Assembly: GCA_025964255.1 (NCBI GenBank) | Contig: JAOPZF010000200.1 | Location: 1-64,000, forward strand | Reading direction: 5' to 3' | DNA from: Solirubrobacterales bacterium | Lineage (GTDB): Bacteria; Actinomycetota; Thermoleophilia; Solirubrobacterales; 70-9 | Length of the DNA: 64,000 bases | In this document: positions 26,266 to 36,059 of the stretch, piece after piece | How the letters are laid out: each line of letters opens with the position of its first letter | Position numbering within the stretch: position 1 is the stretch's first letter | Made by a program: the position numbers and the translations under genes | The notes under the pieces: generated by a model | What the model was told of the DNA's origin: nothing | Databases searched by the model: none | The model's input: only the letters and a program-made list of their open reading frames with translations

Positions 26266-28148
26266 TGTGCGGCGTCGCCGGCATCGTCGTCCCCGACATC
26301 GACGCCGACGCTGGGCGGCGGGCGGTCGGCTCAATGCTGAGCGAACAAGGGCATCGCGGGCCCGACGAGCTCGGCATCGTCGGGTTGCGTGGGGCGGCAC
26401 TAGGGGTTGCGCGATTGGCGATTGTCGACGGGGGCGGCTCCCGGCAGCCGATGATCTCTCCCGACAGGCGTTTCACGCTCTGCCTAAACGGCGAGGTGCT
26501 CAACTACCCCGAGCTGCGCCAACACCCCGCGCTGCGCGATTGGAACTTCGTCAGCGATGGCGATACCGAGGTCGCCCTCGCCCTTCTCGCACGCCTCGGG
26601 CCCTCCGCGCTACCGCTCTTCAACGGCCAGTTCGCCGGCGGGCTCTGGGACGCCGAGCGTCGGCAGCTGCTGCTCTTCCGCGACCGCTTCGGGATCCTGC
26701 CCCTCTACTACGCGGAACTGCCGGAGGGGATCGCCTTCGCTTCAACCATCCGCGCGCTAATGCGACTCGACCCGGTCGACTGCTCACTCGATCCCGCCGC
26801 CGTCTCCGACCTGTTCTGCCTCTGGGCGCCCCATCCGCCGCACACCATCTGCGCCGGCGTCCGGCAACTGCCTCCGGCCAGGTGGGCGATGGTTAGCGGC
26901 GACCGGACCGTGATCCAGGGCTACTGGGAGCCGGTCTTCGGCGGTGCAGAGCTCGGGCCGGGCGAAGCCGAGGAAGAGCTGCGGGCGGCCCTGGAGGGAG
27001 CGGTCGTCCGCAACCTGCGCGCCGACCGGACCGTCGGCACCCTGGTCAGCGGCGGCCTCGACTCGGCCGTGATAACCGCGATGGCCGCGAGCCACGGCGA
27101 GCGGTCAACCTTCTCGGTCACCTTCGAGGACGGGCTCCACGACGAGTCCCGCTACCAGCGCCAGGTTGCCGCTCAAGCGGCGACGCATCACGCGAGCGTC
27201 CTCGCCACTCCCGCGGCCCTCGCCAGCGTCCTGCCCGACGTGGTGACGCACGCCGAGGCACCCTTCCTGCGGATCACCCCCTGCGCGAGCTACCTGCTCG
27301 GCGAGCTGGTCAGTGGGGCGGGGGTCCGCGCCGTCGTCTCTGGCGAGGGCGCGGACGAGCTGCTCTGTGGCTACGACGTCTTCCGTCAGCTGGAGGCCCG
27401 AGGCGGCGAGGAGCTCGACGCCGTTCTGTCCGGAGGGACGCCCGCCGAGCGGGTCCCAGGCCGGGTCCTCTCCCTCCTGATCGAAGCCGACGACGCCCGC
27501 ACCAACCGCTTCCCCGCCCAGCGGTTGCGCTGGGGGGCGGCCCGGCGGCTGCGCGGATACCTGACCGAGGAACTGCGCCAGCAGCTGGACGACCCGGTCG
27601 AGCGCCTTACCCGGTCTCTTCCGTCCGACGCGTGGTGCTGGTCGGAGCTCCGGCGCGCGCAGTACGTCGAGATGCGGACGATGCTCCCCGACTACATTCT
27701 CGGTACTCAGGGCGAGCGGATGCTGATGGCGCACTCGGTCGAGGCCCGCGTCCCCTTCCTCGACAACGAGGTCGTCGCGGTAGCGCTGCGACTCGCCGAC
27801 GAGCAGAAGCTGCGCGGCACAAGCGAGAAGGACGTACTGCGGCGGATCGCCCGCGACCTGGTGCCCGCCCCGGTCTTGGCGCGCCGCAAGCAGGCCTACC
27901 GTGCCCCCGCCGCGGCGGCGCTCGGCTCCGACGCCGCCGCCGACGCGCTGGCGCTGCTCAGCCCCACGGCGCTCCGTGCGCACGGGATCTTCGAGTCGTC
28001 CAAGGTCGAGCGGCTCCTGCGCCGACTGCGCGCAGGTGACCGGCTCAGCGAAACCCAGGAGATGGCGCTAACGGGAATCGTCACCACCCAACTCTGGCTC
28101 GAGCTGGTGGCAGGGCGCCGACACGAGCGGAAGGAGATGGCAGCATGA
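26265..28148 (+). CDS. Asparagine synthase (glutamine-hydrolyzing)-like amidotransferase
   Basis: MCGVAGIV (N-terminal Cys), HRGPDE, LNGEV, VSGGLDSAVI, ahead of SVEARVPFLDNEVV. Confidence 0.9.
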   Translation: MCGVAGIVVPDIDADAGRRAVGSMLSEQGHRGPDELGIVGLRGAALGVARLAIVDGGGSRQPMISPDRRFTLCLNGEVLNYPELRQHPALRDWNFVSDGDTEVALALLARLGPSALPLFNGQFAGGLWDAERRQLLLFRDRFGILPLYYAELPEGIAFASTIRALMRLDPVDCSLDPAAVSDLFCLWAPHPPHTICAGVRQLPPARWAMVSGDRTVIQGYWEPVFGGAELGPGEAEEELRAALEGAVVRNLRADRTVGTLVSGGLDSAVITAMAASHGERSTFSVTFEDGLHDESRYQRQVAAQAATHHASVLATPAALASVLPDVVTHAEAPFLRITPCASYLLGELVSGAGVRAVVSGEGADELLCGYDVFRQLEARGGEELDAVLSGGTPAERVPGRVLSLLIEADDARTNRFPAQRLRWGAARRLRGYLTEELRQQLDDPVERLTRSLPSDAWCWSELRRAQYVEMRTMLPDYILGTQGERMLMAHSVEARVPFLDNEVVAVALRLADEQKLRGTSEKDVLRRIARDLVPAPVLARRKQAYRAPAAAALGSDAAADALALLSPTALRAHGIFESSKVERLLRRLRAGDRLSETQEMALTGIVTTQLWLELVAGRRHERKEMAA

Positions 28149-29128
28149 GTCCGACCCGATGGGACAAGAGAATCAGACTGGCCGATCCGGCGGCCACCGC
28201 GGCCGAGCTGGCGCAGAAGCTGCGCGCCCGCTCGGTCGAGTGGCGACGGCGCGGCATAGTGGTCGGTGTCAGCGGCGGCGTCGATTCGGCGGTGACGCTG
28301 GCGCTCGCGGCGAAGGCACTCGGCGCCAGGCAGGTGCTCGCCGTGCTGCTTCCCGACCGCGACAGCGATCCGCTCAGCGCCGAACTGGGTGCTCTCGCGG
28401 CCTCCCGGCTAGGCATCGACGTTGCGGTCCACGAGATCACGCCGGTTCTCGCCGCCCTCGGGGCGTACGCCGACCGCGACGCGGCGGCGGCCGACGTCTT
28501 CGAGGACTACGACCCGCAACGGGACCGCATCCGCACCGAGTACCTCTCGGACCTCGACCATCGCGACGCCGTCGCCCGCTTCTGCCTGACCAGGGTGGCC
28601 GCCGACGGCGCCCAGGAAACGCGCTATATGCGCCCCAACCCCTACCTCCGGATCGTCGCCGCGACGAACCTCAAGCAGCGCACCCGGATGGCGGTGCTCT
28701 ACCACGAGGCTGAGGCGCGGAACTGGCTCGTTGCCGGCACCGCGAACCGGCTGGAGGTCGAACAGGGGTTCTTCGTCAAGCACGGCGACGGCGCCGCCGA
28801 CGCCTTCCCGCTGTCGGGGCTCTTCAAGTCCCAGGTCTACGAACTGGCCGCGCACCTAGAAGTGCCGGGGGAGATAGTTGCCCGCCCCCCGACGACCGAC
28901 ACCTACAGCGCCGACCAGACCCAGGAGCAGTTCTTCTACGGCCTGCCGGTCCGCGAGACCGACCTGATGTGGGCCGCCTACCTAGCCGGCGACTCGGTGG
29001 CCGAGATTGCGATCGAAACCGGCGTCGAGGAGGGCGTCGTGCAGCGGCTGCAGGCCGCCTTCCGCCGCCGGGTCGAGCTCGCCGACCACCTGCGCGAAGC
29101 ACCGATCTCGCCTTCGGTGGCGAGCTGA
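28145..29128 (+). CDS. NAD synthase (NadE)-like amide-forming ligase
   Basis: VGVSGGVDSAVTLAL; GTANRLEVEQGFFVKHGDGAADAFPLSGLFKSQVYELA. Confidence 0.85.
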   Translation: MSPTRWDKRIRLADPAATAAELAQKLRARSVEWRRRGIVVGVSGGVDSAVTLALAAKALGARQVLAVLLPDRDSDPLSAELGALAASRLGIDVAVHEITPVLAALGAYADRDAAAADVFEDYDPQRDRIRTEYLSDLDHRDAVARFCLTRVAADGAQETRYMRPNPYLRIVAATNLKQRTRMAVLYHEAEARNWLVAGTANRLEVEQGFFVKHGDGAADAFPLSGLFKSQVYELAAHLEVPGEIVARPPTTDTYSADQTQEQFFYGLPVRETDLMWAAYLAGDSVAEIAIETGVEEGVVQRLQAAFRRRVELADHLREAPISPSVAS

Positions 29129-29138
29129 AGGGAGAGCG

Positions 29139-29870
29139 ATGCCCAACCCGTCGATCCGCATCCTGTTCCTCCACCACTCGGTGGGTCGCTACCTGATCCG
29201 CGACGGCGAGCTCCGCCGGCGACTCTCAGCCCTGCGGGTCGACGACCGACCCCTCGTACTTTGGGACCACGACTACAATCAACGGGGTATTCATGATGGC
29301 GAGGGACGGCCACTGGGACGAGCCTTCCCCCTGCCCGGCGACGACACCGACCCGCCCGGGCTGCTCAATCTCTTCGCCGGAGAGGACGAAGCCGCTCGAC
29401 TGGCCCGCCGTCAGGCGCTCGACTTCGAGGTGGTGATGCTCAAGTCCTGCTATCCGAACTCGGCGATCAGGAGCGAGACCGAGCTCGCTCGCATCAAGGA
29501 GGTCTATCGGCGCCTGCTGACGGCCCTCGCCGACCATCCCGACAACCAGTTTCTGCTGCTCACCTCTCCGCCCCTCGTCCCGCTGCGAACCAACCGCAGG
29601 CAAAGCCGCTGTGCCAGGAGGCTGTCCATCTGGCTCGTCCGCGGCGTCGATCTGCCGCCCAACGTCGCGGTCTTCGATCTCTTTGACAGGCTGGCGATCC
29701 CCGAGCGGACAGGGGCCAGGGCCGATCGGCTGCGGAAGCGCTACCGCCGGCGACTGCCGGTCGATTCGCATCCCAACGTCCGCGCCGGCGAGGAGGTCGC
29801 TGCGGACCTTCTCGCCGCGATCGCGGGTGCCGCGGCCCGCTCGCGTTGGACGGTGAGGACCGGTGACTGA
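29139..29870 (+). CDS. SGNH/GDSL-like hydrolase
   Basis: ILFLHHSVGRYLI N-terminus; LKSCYPNS; C-terminal DSHPN; 8-bp overlap with next gene. Confidence 0.6.
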   Translation: MPNPSIRILFLHHSVGRYLIRDGELRRRLSALRVDDRPLVLWDHDYNQRGIHDGEGRPLGRAFPLPGDDTDPPGLLNLFAGEDEAARLARRQALDFEVVMLKSCYPNSAIRSETELARIKEVYRRLLTALADHPDNQFLLLTSPPLVPLRTNRRQSRCARRLSIWLVRGVDLPPNVAVFDLFDRLAIPERTGARADRLRKRYRRRLPVDSHPNVRAGEEVAADLLAAIAGAAARSRWTVRTGD

Positions 29871-31302
29871 GCTGCTCGCTTGCGACGCTTTTCTCGCCGC
29901 CGCCGATCCGGAGTCGGCAGTGGTAGATGGCGACCACTGCCGCTATGGCGAGTTGCGGGAGCGGGTCGCCGCAATCGCCTCGGCGCTCCGCGCCGAGGTT
30001 CCGCAGGGCTCATTCGTACTGCTGGCGATGTCGCCGAGCGTCGATTCGATCGCGGCCTACCTGGCGGTCATGCGCGCGGGCCTCGTCGCTGTCCCGGTAG
30101 GGCCGACGAGCGCGAGGGGATCGATCGCGCGGATCCTCAAGGAGGCCGAGCCACAGATTCGGATCGGCGACTTCGGCTCCCTCACGCCGCGGCTCGCGTC
30201 GGTTCCCCCGTGGCCCGCCGGCGAGACGGGCCAGCCACGGCCAGTTGGGTGGCCCCCGCCAGCGGCGGATTCGCCAGCCCTCGTCCTCTACACGTCGGGC
30301 ACCACCGCGGCACCGAAGGGCGTCGTCCTCAGTCACCGAAACCTGGCGGCGAACACCGCCTCGATCCTCGCCGCCGTGCCCCTTCGTCGCAATGACGTCG
30401 TCGCCCTCGTGCTTCCGCTCCACCACTCCTACGGGCTCTCCGTCCTGCACACGACGCTCGCGGCCGGCGCGCGACTGGCGCCGGTCGACTTCTCCATCCC
30501 TGCCGATGCAGTCGGCCGGCTCGCCGCCGTCGGTGCCACCGTACTTCCCGGCGTCCCCTTCCACTTCGAGTCGCTGCTCGGACGGGTAGCGAGTTTCGAC
30601 CAGGCCGCGCTGCCACGGCTGCGCAGCGCGATGGTCGCCGGCGGCGCGATGCCGGTCGAGCTCGCCGAGACGTTCGGTGCCCGCTTTCCGGCGGCCGAGC
30701 TGCACATCATGTACGGCCAGACTGAGGCGACCGCCCGGCTCAGCTCGCTGCCGCCCGCCGAGCTCCGCACCCGACCCGGCTCGATCGGCCGCGGCATCCC
30801 CGGAGTCGAGCTTTCGGTCCTCGATCGCAGCGGCACCGAGGCCGCGCCCGGCGAGGTCGGCGAGGTCTACGCGCGGGGCGACAACGTGATGCGCGGCTAC
30901 CTCGGCGACGAAGCGGCCAGCGTCGAGGTGCTCACGCCGCACGGCCTGCGGACCCGCGATCTCGGATGGGTCGACGAGGACGGCTACGTGTACTTGGCTG
31001 GCCGCCGCGGCGATTTCGTCAAGGTCCGCGGCCACCGGATCAGCCTGCCCGCGGTCGAGGCCCAGATCGAGTCCTGCCCGGACGTCCTTGAGGCGGTGGC
31101 GCGCGGGGTTCAGGGCGAGGCAGGCGGGGAAGTAATCGTCGCCGAGGTTGCGATGAACCCGTCGTCGCCGGAGGCGGCGCTCGCCGACCTCCGCGCGCAC
31201 CTGCGAACGCTGCTCAAGCCGGTCGAACGGCCCGCCGCGATCAGTCTCGTCGAGTCGGTGCCGCGCACCGCGAGCGGCAAGAAGATTCGCTGGCGCAAAT
31301 GA
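29863..31302 (+). CDS. AMP-dependent acyl-CoA/acyl-ACP ligase
   Basis: LVLYTSGTTAAPKGVVLSHRNL; MYGQTEATAR; TRDLGWVDEDGYVYLAGRRGDFVKVRGHRI; RTASGKKIRW. Confidence 0.9.
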   Translation: MTELLACDAFLAAADPESAVVDGDHCRYGELRERVAAIASALRAEVPQGSFVLLAMSPSVDSIAAYLAVMRAGLVAVPVGPTSARGSIARILKEAEPQIRIGDFGSLTPRLASVPPWPAGETGQPRPVGWPPPAADSPALVLYTSGTTAAPKGVVLSHRNLAANTASILAAVPLRRNDVVALVLPLHHSYGLSVLHTTLAAGARLAPVDFSIPADAVGRLAAVGATVLPGVPFHFESLLGRVASFDQAALPRLRSAMVAGGAMPVELAETFGARFPAAELHIMYGQTEATARLSSLPPAELRTRPGSIGRGIPGVELSVLDRSGTEAAPGEVGEVYARGDNVMRGYLGDEAASVEVLTPHGLRTRDLGWVDEDGYVYLAGRRGDFVKVRGHRISLPAVEAQIESCPDVLEAVARGVQGEAGGEVIVAEVAMNPSSPEAALADLRAHLRTLLKPVERPAAISLVESVPRTASGKKIRWRK

Positions 31303-31354
31303 AGGATTGCGACTTTTTCGAAGAGGCCCCGAAGATGCGCATAGCGTTGCGCGC

Positions 31355-32476
31355 ATGGGAGCAGAGGCGTCACCACAAACAGATCCGGATCCAGAGGAGA
31401 ACGGCGGCGATTCGGGAAACGGCAGCCTGCCCACTGGCCCCTGGGGCGAGGGCGGCTACGATGCCCGCCTCGCCCTGGACGCACTACCGAACGTGAGGGA
31501 CTTCGTCAGAAGCAAAGTCCCAGAGTTGAGCAGGCGGACCTGCGAGGAGATCGCCCACTACATCGTCATGGGCCTGAGCAGCACCAGTCCGGAGGGGCCT
31601 GGGAAGCTCGCGGAGGTCAACCTCGGAAACGAGGAGGAGGAAAACGGCAAACGCGTCTACAACCTCCTGAGCCGCAGCGAGTGGTCCTGGAAGGTAGTCC
31701 GGGAAAAAGCCGTCCGCGCGACCGTGTCCCATTCGAACGTCGCGCTGCCCGAGGGAATCGTCATCAGTTGGACGTTCACCGACTACGAGGACCCAGGTGC
31801 GGTGATCGTCGCGGCGCACGCGTTCAACCCGAAGCGGCGTGCGCTCGTCGCCGTTCAACGGGCCGTGCCGACCGACGAGGACGTCCTCGGCCTGCCCGAG
31901 GCAATTCAGGAGCTGGTGATGGAGATCGCAGCCCTTCAGGCACGACTCGCCACCCCCGTTCCGGTACTCGTCGAAGCCCCCTCGATCGGCAGCCTGGCGC
32001 TGCTCGAGCTCGCCGAATCGAACCTCGACTACCTGGTGGAGCTGAGGCCCGGCTGGTCCGAGGGCGGAATAATCCCGGCCGACACCGGCGACCAGAGAAG
32101 CTTCTCGAATGCGGGCGCCTCGGTCGGCGCGCTGTTCCCGGACGGCTGGCAGACCGGCGCCACGCAATCAGTCCCGGTCCGCCTCGCCGCGGAGTCGGTG
32201 GACATCCCCGCCCTGGCCCTCATGGCCGGCCCTCCCGGCGCCCGCCGGACCTACCTCGCCGGCGCTCGCGACAGGTTGAGGGAAGGCCAGCATCAGGCCC
32301 GCACGCGCCGAATGCGCGAGGACTGGGCGACCAAGTGGTGTCAGTACCAACTCGCTGGGGCGACCGACCACTATGGCTTCGGGAAGTTCCGCAACAAGAA
32401 CGACGACCACTTCCACAAACACTTCACCCTCGTCGCCGTCCGCGACGCCTATCTCGTCTCTGGAGGGCGTTCGTAG
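31355..32476 (+). CDS. IS701-like transposase-fold protein, catalytic residues apparently altered
   Basis: N-terminal LLSRSEWSWKVVREK; VLVEAPSIGSLALLELAESNLDYLVELRPG; C-terminal DHYGFGKFRNKNDDHFHKHFTLVAVRDAYLV resembles IS701 family end. Confidence 0.5.
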   Translation: MGAEASPQTDPDPEENGGDSGNGSLPTGPWGEGGYDARLALDALPNVRDFVRSKVPELSRRTCEEIAHYIVMGLSSTSPEGPGKLAEVNLGNEEEENGKRVYNLLSRSEWSWKVVREKAVRATVSHSNVALPEGIVISWTFTDYEDPGAVIVAAHAFNPKRRALVAVQRAVPTDEDVLGLPEAIQELVMEIAALQARLATPVPVLVEAPSIGSLALLELAESNLDYLVELRPGWSEGGIIPADTGDQRSFSNAGASVGALFPDGWQTGATQSVPVRLAAESVDIPALALMAGPPGARRTYLAGARDRLREGQHQARTRRMREDWATKWCQYQLAGATDHYGFGKFRNKNDDHFHKHFTLVAVRDAYLVSGGRS

Positions 32477-32510
32477 CGGCGTCCTCGATATGTCAGAGGA
32501 GCGAACAAAG

Positions 32511-34904
32511 ATGAACGATTCAACACCCGAAAAGGATTCGATGCCCGATATGCCGCTGAGTCCGCTCGCCAAAGCCCGTGCGGTTCTGAATAGGAGCCCC
32601 GAGGAGCGCTGGAGTAGAGAGCTCTCCAGCAGCGACCCGATGCGCGAGGCCGGCGCGGCGCTGGCCCTGGGGCGCCTCGCCGCCGCAAAAGGCGACCTCG
32701 AGGAGGCGGTCAGGCTGCTTGGCCGCGCCGCAAGCTCCGAGGAGCCGACCGTGACCCCACGCGCCCTAGTGCAGATGGTCCCAGCCCTCGAAGCGCTCGG
32801 CCGCAGCACTGATGCCGACCGGGCGCTGCACAACGCTGAGGCCAGCAGCGACCCCGAGCACGCGCCGGACGTGATCCTCGACGTCTCCGCGATCCTCGTT
32901 CGCCGAGGCCGCTCCGGGCGCGCAGTCCGGGTGCTCGAGTCGGTGGTGAAAGCGTGGCCTGACAAGGATCGGGCAACCGACGACGGCACGGGTCTGGTTC
33001 GCGCGATCGCGGCGCTGCGCCTGGGCAACCTGCTGGCCGAACGGGGTGATACGCCTGCCGCCATCCCGCACTGGAGGCTCGCGATGCGGGCCAACTTCCC
33101 GGCCGTGACCCCGCAGGCGGCGCTGCGCCTCGCCGACGCCTCGGTCGTCGAGCACCAAAACGGCGGCACCCGACCGCCCGCGGAAATCGAGGAGCTATAT
33201 CGGGTGGCGATCGATTTCGACCACCCGAGCGCCAGCCCGGAGGCGGCGCTGAAACTGGCGGACTTCTTCCTCACCAAGAAGCAGGCGCAGCTGGCGATCA
33301 ATGAGTACGACCTTCTGCTCGAGCTCGGTGGTGACATCGCCCGGCGCGCCGAAAGCGGCCTGGAACTGGCCCGACGCGAGCCACAGAGAGTCGAGAAGGT
33401 GATCCAGTTCGCCCGCAGCAGGACGAGCAAGGTCATCGCCGGGCCGAAGGGGGTCGGAGCACGGCGCGTGCCGACTCTGGTCGTGGGGGCAGGCACGGGA
33501 GGCATGTACCTGATGCGTGACCTCGGCGATCCCTACGAGGTCGTCGGCTGGATCGACGACGGCCACGAAAAGGACACGGAAATCAACAACGTCAGGGTCC
33601 TCGGGAAGATCGACGATCTGCCCCGAGTCTTGGCGACCCGCAAAAGCACCAAGGCAGTCTTCATCGCGATCCCGACGATGTCGGGCGCCCAGCGGCGCAA
33701 GGTCGTCGAGGCCGTACTCGGTTCCGATCCGCAAATCGAGCTGAAAAACCTGCCGAGCATGTTCGAGCTTCGGCGCGACCGCAACATCTTCCGGCAGCTG
33801 CGCGCCGTCAGGGTCGAGGAGACGATCGGCGCGCAATCGATGCACATTGATCGCGAGGCCGGGGCGATCGTGCGCGGCGGGAGCGTGATGATCACCTCTG
33901 CCGGATCCACGATCGGGTCAGAGTTGAGTCGTCAGGTCGCCCACGCCCGCGCTCGATACCTATCGCTGATCGATTCGTCGACTACGGCATTGAGGCTCGT
34001 GCTCGGCGACCTCCAACGGCATCGCGACTACAAGCGCGCTCATGGCGTGCTCGCCTCGTTCGATCACTCCGACACTATGCTCAAAGCCCTCAAGATGCAT
34101 AGCCCGGAAGTGGTCTTCCACGTCGGCGGGCACGCCCACGCGCCGATCGTAGAGGACCATCCACTGGAGGCGATGCGGACCGAGTTCCTCGGCAGTTGGA
34201 ACTTCGCCCGCCTTTGCGGCCAGATCGGCGTCAAAAGGTTCGTCTTCATCAGCAACGACGCCGCTGCCGAGCCGCGCGGTGTTTTCAGCGCCTGCAAGGC
34301 CTTAACCGAGAGGGCGGTGGCCCACGTCGCCGCGGAATTCCCCGAAACCGACTTCGTCACCGTACGACCCGGTAGCGTGTATCGATCGCCGGGATCGGTG
34401 GTCGAGATATTCGAGCAGCAGATCGGCGACGGGGGGCCGGTCACGCTTACCACCGATGACGCGAAGAGACGGTTCATGCGGGTGGAGCTGGCGACGCAGC
34501 TGCTGCTGAGAACTGCATGCGCAGCAGAGAGCGGAAGCCTCTACGCACTGTATGGCAAGGAAGAGGTGGCGATACGCGATCTCGCCGAGTGGATGATTCG
34601 CATGAACGGAGACCAGCTCGAGAAGATCGGCATCGACATCGTCGGTCGACGCGACCATGAGAGCCGCCTGGATGCTCCGGCCGGCCCGCGCGAAGTGGAA
34701 GTCTCCTCCGACATCGGGGAGGAGGTAGTCGAGATCGAACTTGAGCAATACCCACCCGATGTCGTCCAGATGACCCTTGAGACTGTCAAGAAGGCAATCG
34801 ACTCCGACGACTCGGTGGAACTGCGGAACCTGATCGGCGAAGGAGTCGCGACGCTCCTCGACGACGAACGGGCGCGGTGCGCAAACTTGATCATGGCGCC
34901 CTGA
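32511..34904 (+). CDS. TPR domain fused to CapD/WbpM-like nucleotide-sugar epimerase/dehydratase domain
   Basis: N-terminal tetratricopeptide-like repeats; VVGAGTGGMYLMRDLGDPYEVVGWIDD...FIAIPT; SAGSTIGSELSRQV; FVFISNDAAAEPRGVFSACKALTE. Confidence 0.75.
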   Translation: MNDSTPEKDSMPDMPLSPLAKARAVLNRSPEERWSRELSSSDPMREAGAALALGRLAAAKGDLEEAVRLLGRAASSEEPTVTPRALVQMVPALEALGRSTDADRALHNAEASSDPEHAPDVILDVSAILVRRGRSGRAVRVLESVVKAWPDKDRATDDGTGLVRAIAALRLGNLLAERGDTPAAIPHWRLAMRANFPAVTPQAALRLADASVVEHQNGGTRPPAEIEELYRVAIDFDHPSASPEAALKLADFFLTKKQAQLAINEYDLLLELGGDIARRAESGLELARREPQRVEKVIQFARSRTSKVIAGPKGVGARRVPTLVVGAGTGGMYLMRDLGDPYEVVGWIDDGHEKDTEINNVRVLGKIDDLPRVLATRKSTKAVFIAIPTMSGAQRRKVVEAVLGSDPQIELKNLPSMFELRRDRNIFRQLRAVRVEETIGAQSMHIDREAGAIVRGGSVMITSAGSTIGSELSRQVAHARARYLSLIDSSTTALRLVLGDLQRHRDYKRAHGVLASFDHSDTMLKALKMHSPEVVFHVGGHAHAPIVEDHPLEAMRTEFLGSWNFARLCGQIGVKRFVFISNDAAAEPRGVFSACKALTERAVAHVAAEFPETDFVTVRPGSVYRSPGSVVEIFEQQIGDGGPVTLTTDDAKRRFMRVELATQLLLRTACAAESGSLYALYGKEEVAIRDLAEWMIRMNGDQLEKIGIDIVGRRDHESRLDAPAGPREVEVSSDIGEEVVEIELEQYPPDVVQMTLETVKKAIDSDDSVELRNLIGEGVATLLDDERARCANLIMAP

Positions 34905-36059
34905 TCAGCCTCCCGGTGCCTCGCTCCGGATCGCCTCGCAGACTCGGTCTAGTTCCTCGTCGGATATACCTAACGACGAGGGAAGGCTCAGCCCGGTTGC
35001 GGCAAGCCGGTCGGCGACAGGGCATTCCACTGCCTGCTCTCCCGCGTAGACACCTGCCGCGTGCAGCGGGGTGAAGATCGGTCGCGTCTCCACCCGGTGC
35101 CGGTCCTCGAGCAAATCCATCAGCCTGCGAGCGCTGCATCCGTAGGACGCAGCATCGACGTGAACGGTGAACAGCCAATTGGTCTCCGTTGCCTGCGGCG
35201 CGCAACGGGTGAAGCTAAGGCCGGGCACGTCGACGAGCGCCGCTCGGTAGGAACAGGCCATGCGACGCTTGCGCTCGATGATCTCGTCGAGCCGCCCGAA
35301 CTGGGCGAGCCCAAGAGCCGCCTGCGCGGACGGGAGGCGGTAGTTGAAGCCGACCGCATCGTGGACGTAGTACCTAGGGTCCGCCTTCGCCTGGTTGGCA
35401 AGTCGCTGCGCTGTCTTGATCCTGCCGCGGTCGTTCGAGAGCAGCATCCCACCGCCAGCGGAGGTGACGATCTTATTCGCGTTGAAGCTGAGGCAGGTGA
35501 TGTCGGCGTGGGCACCAGCCTCCTCGCCGCGGAGAGTCGCGCCGAGGGCCTGGGCGGCGTCCTCGACCACCGGTATCCCCATGGGTCTCACCCTTTCGGC
35601 AAGCGCCCCGACGTCGGAAAGGTGTCCTAGCAGGTCGACCACGACGATCGCTCCGATCCGCTCGCCCTTCGCGGTGCGAGCGTTTCCCTCCGCGTCGAGT
35701 TCACACTCATGCTCAAGCCAGGCGAGCAAACGGGGAACATCGAGCTGCATGTAGTTGGGCTCGGAGTCGAAGAACCGGGGCGCGGCGCCGATGTAGCTAG
35801 CCGCATGCGCGGGGGCAACGAAGGTAAGACTCGGCATCAACACCAAGTCGCCCGGTTTTACGCCCACCGCGAGCAGTGCCAAGTGGAGCGCGGCGGTGCC
35901 GCTGATGACGGCGAGTGCATGGCCTAGCTCTAACCTCGAGGCGACCGCGCGCTCGAACTTTTCCGAGGTCGGTCCGTAGGCGATTTGCGATCCCTCCAGC
36001 ACGGAGACGACCTGTTTGCGATCTTCGCTGGTGATTTCGGGTGCGGCAAGCCGCACCAT
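34905..36059 (-). CDS. DegT/DnrJ/EryC1/StrS family PLP aminotransferase
   Basis: VLEGSQIAYGPTSEKFE; AVISGTAALHLAL; VVEDAAQALGA; SFNANKIVTSAGGGML (PLP Lys); YRLPSAQAALGLAQ. Confidence 0.88.
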   Translation of the reverse strand: MVRLAAPEITSEDRKQVVSVLEGSQIAYGPTSEKFERAVASRLELGHALAVISGTAALHLALLAVGVKPGDLVLMPSLTFVAPAHAASYIGAAPRFFDSEPNYMQLDVPRLLAWLEHECELDAEGNARTAKGERIGAIVVVDLLGHLSDVGALAERVRPMGIPVVEDAAQALGATLRGEEAGAHADITCLSFNANKIVTSAGGGMLLSNDRGRIKTAQRLANQAKADPRYYVHDAVGFNYRLPSAQAALGLAQFGRLDEIIERKRRMACSYRAALVDVPGLSFTRCAPQATETNWLFTVHVDAASYGCSARRLMDLLEDRHRVETRPIFTPLHAAGVYAGEQAVECPVADRLAATGLSLPSSLGISDEELDRVCEAIRSEAPGG

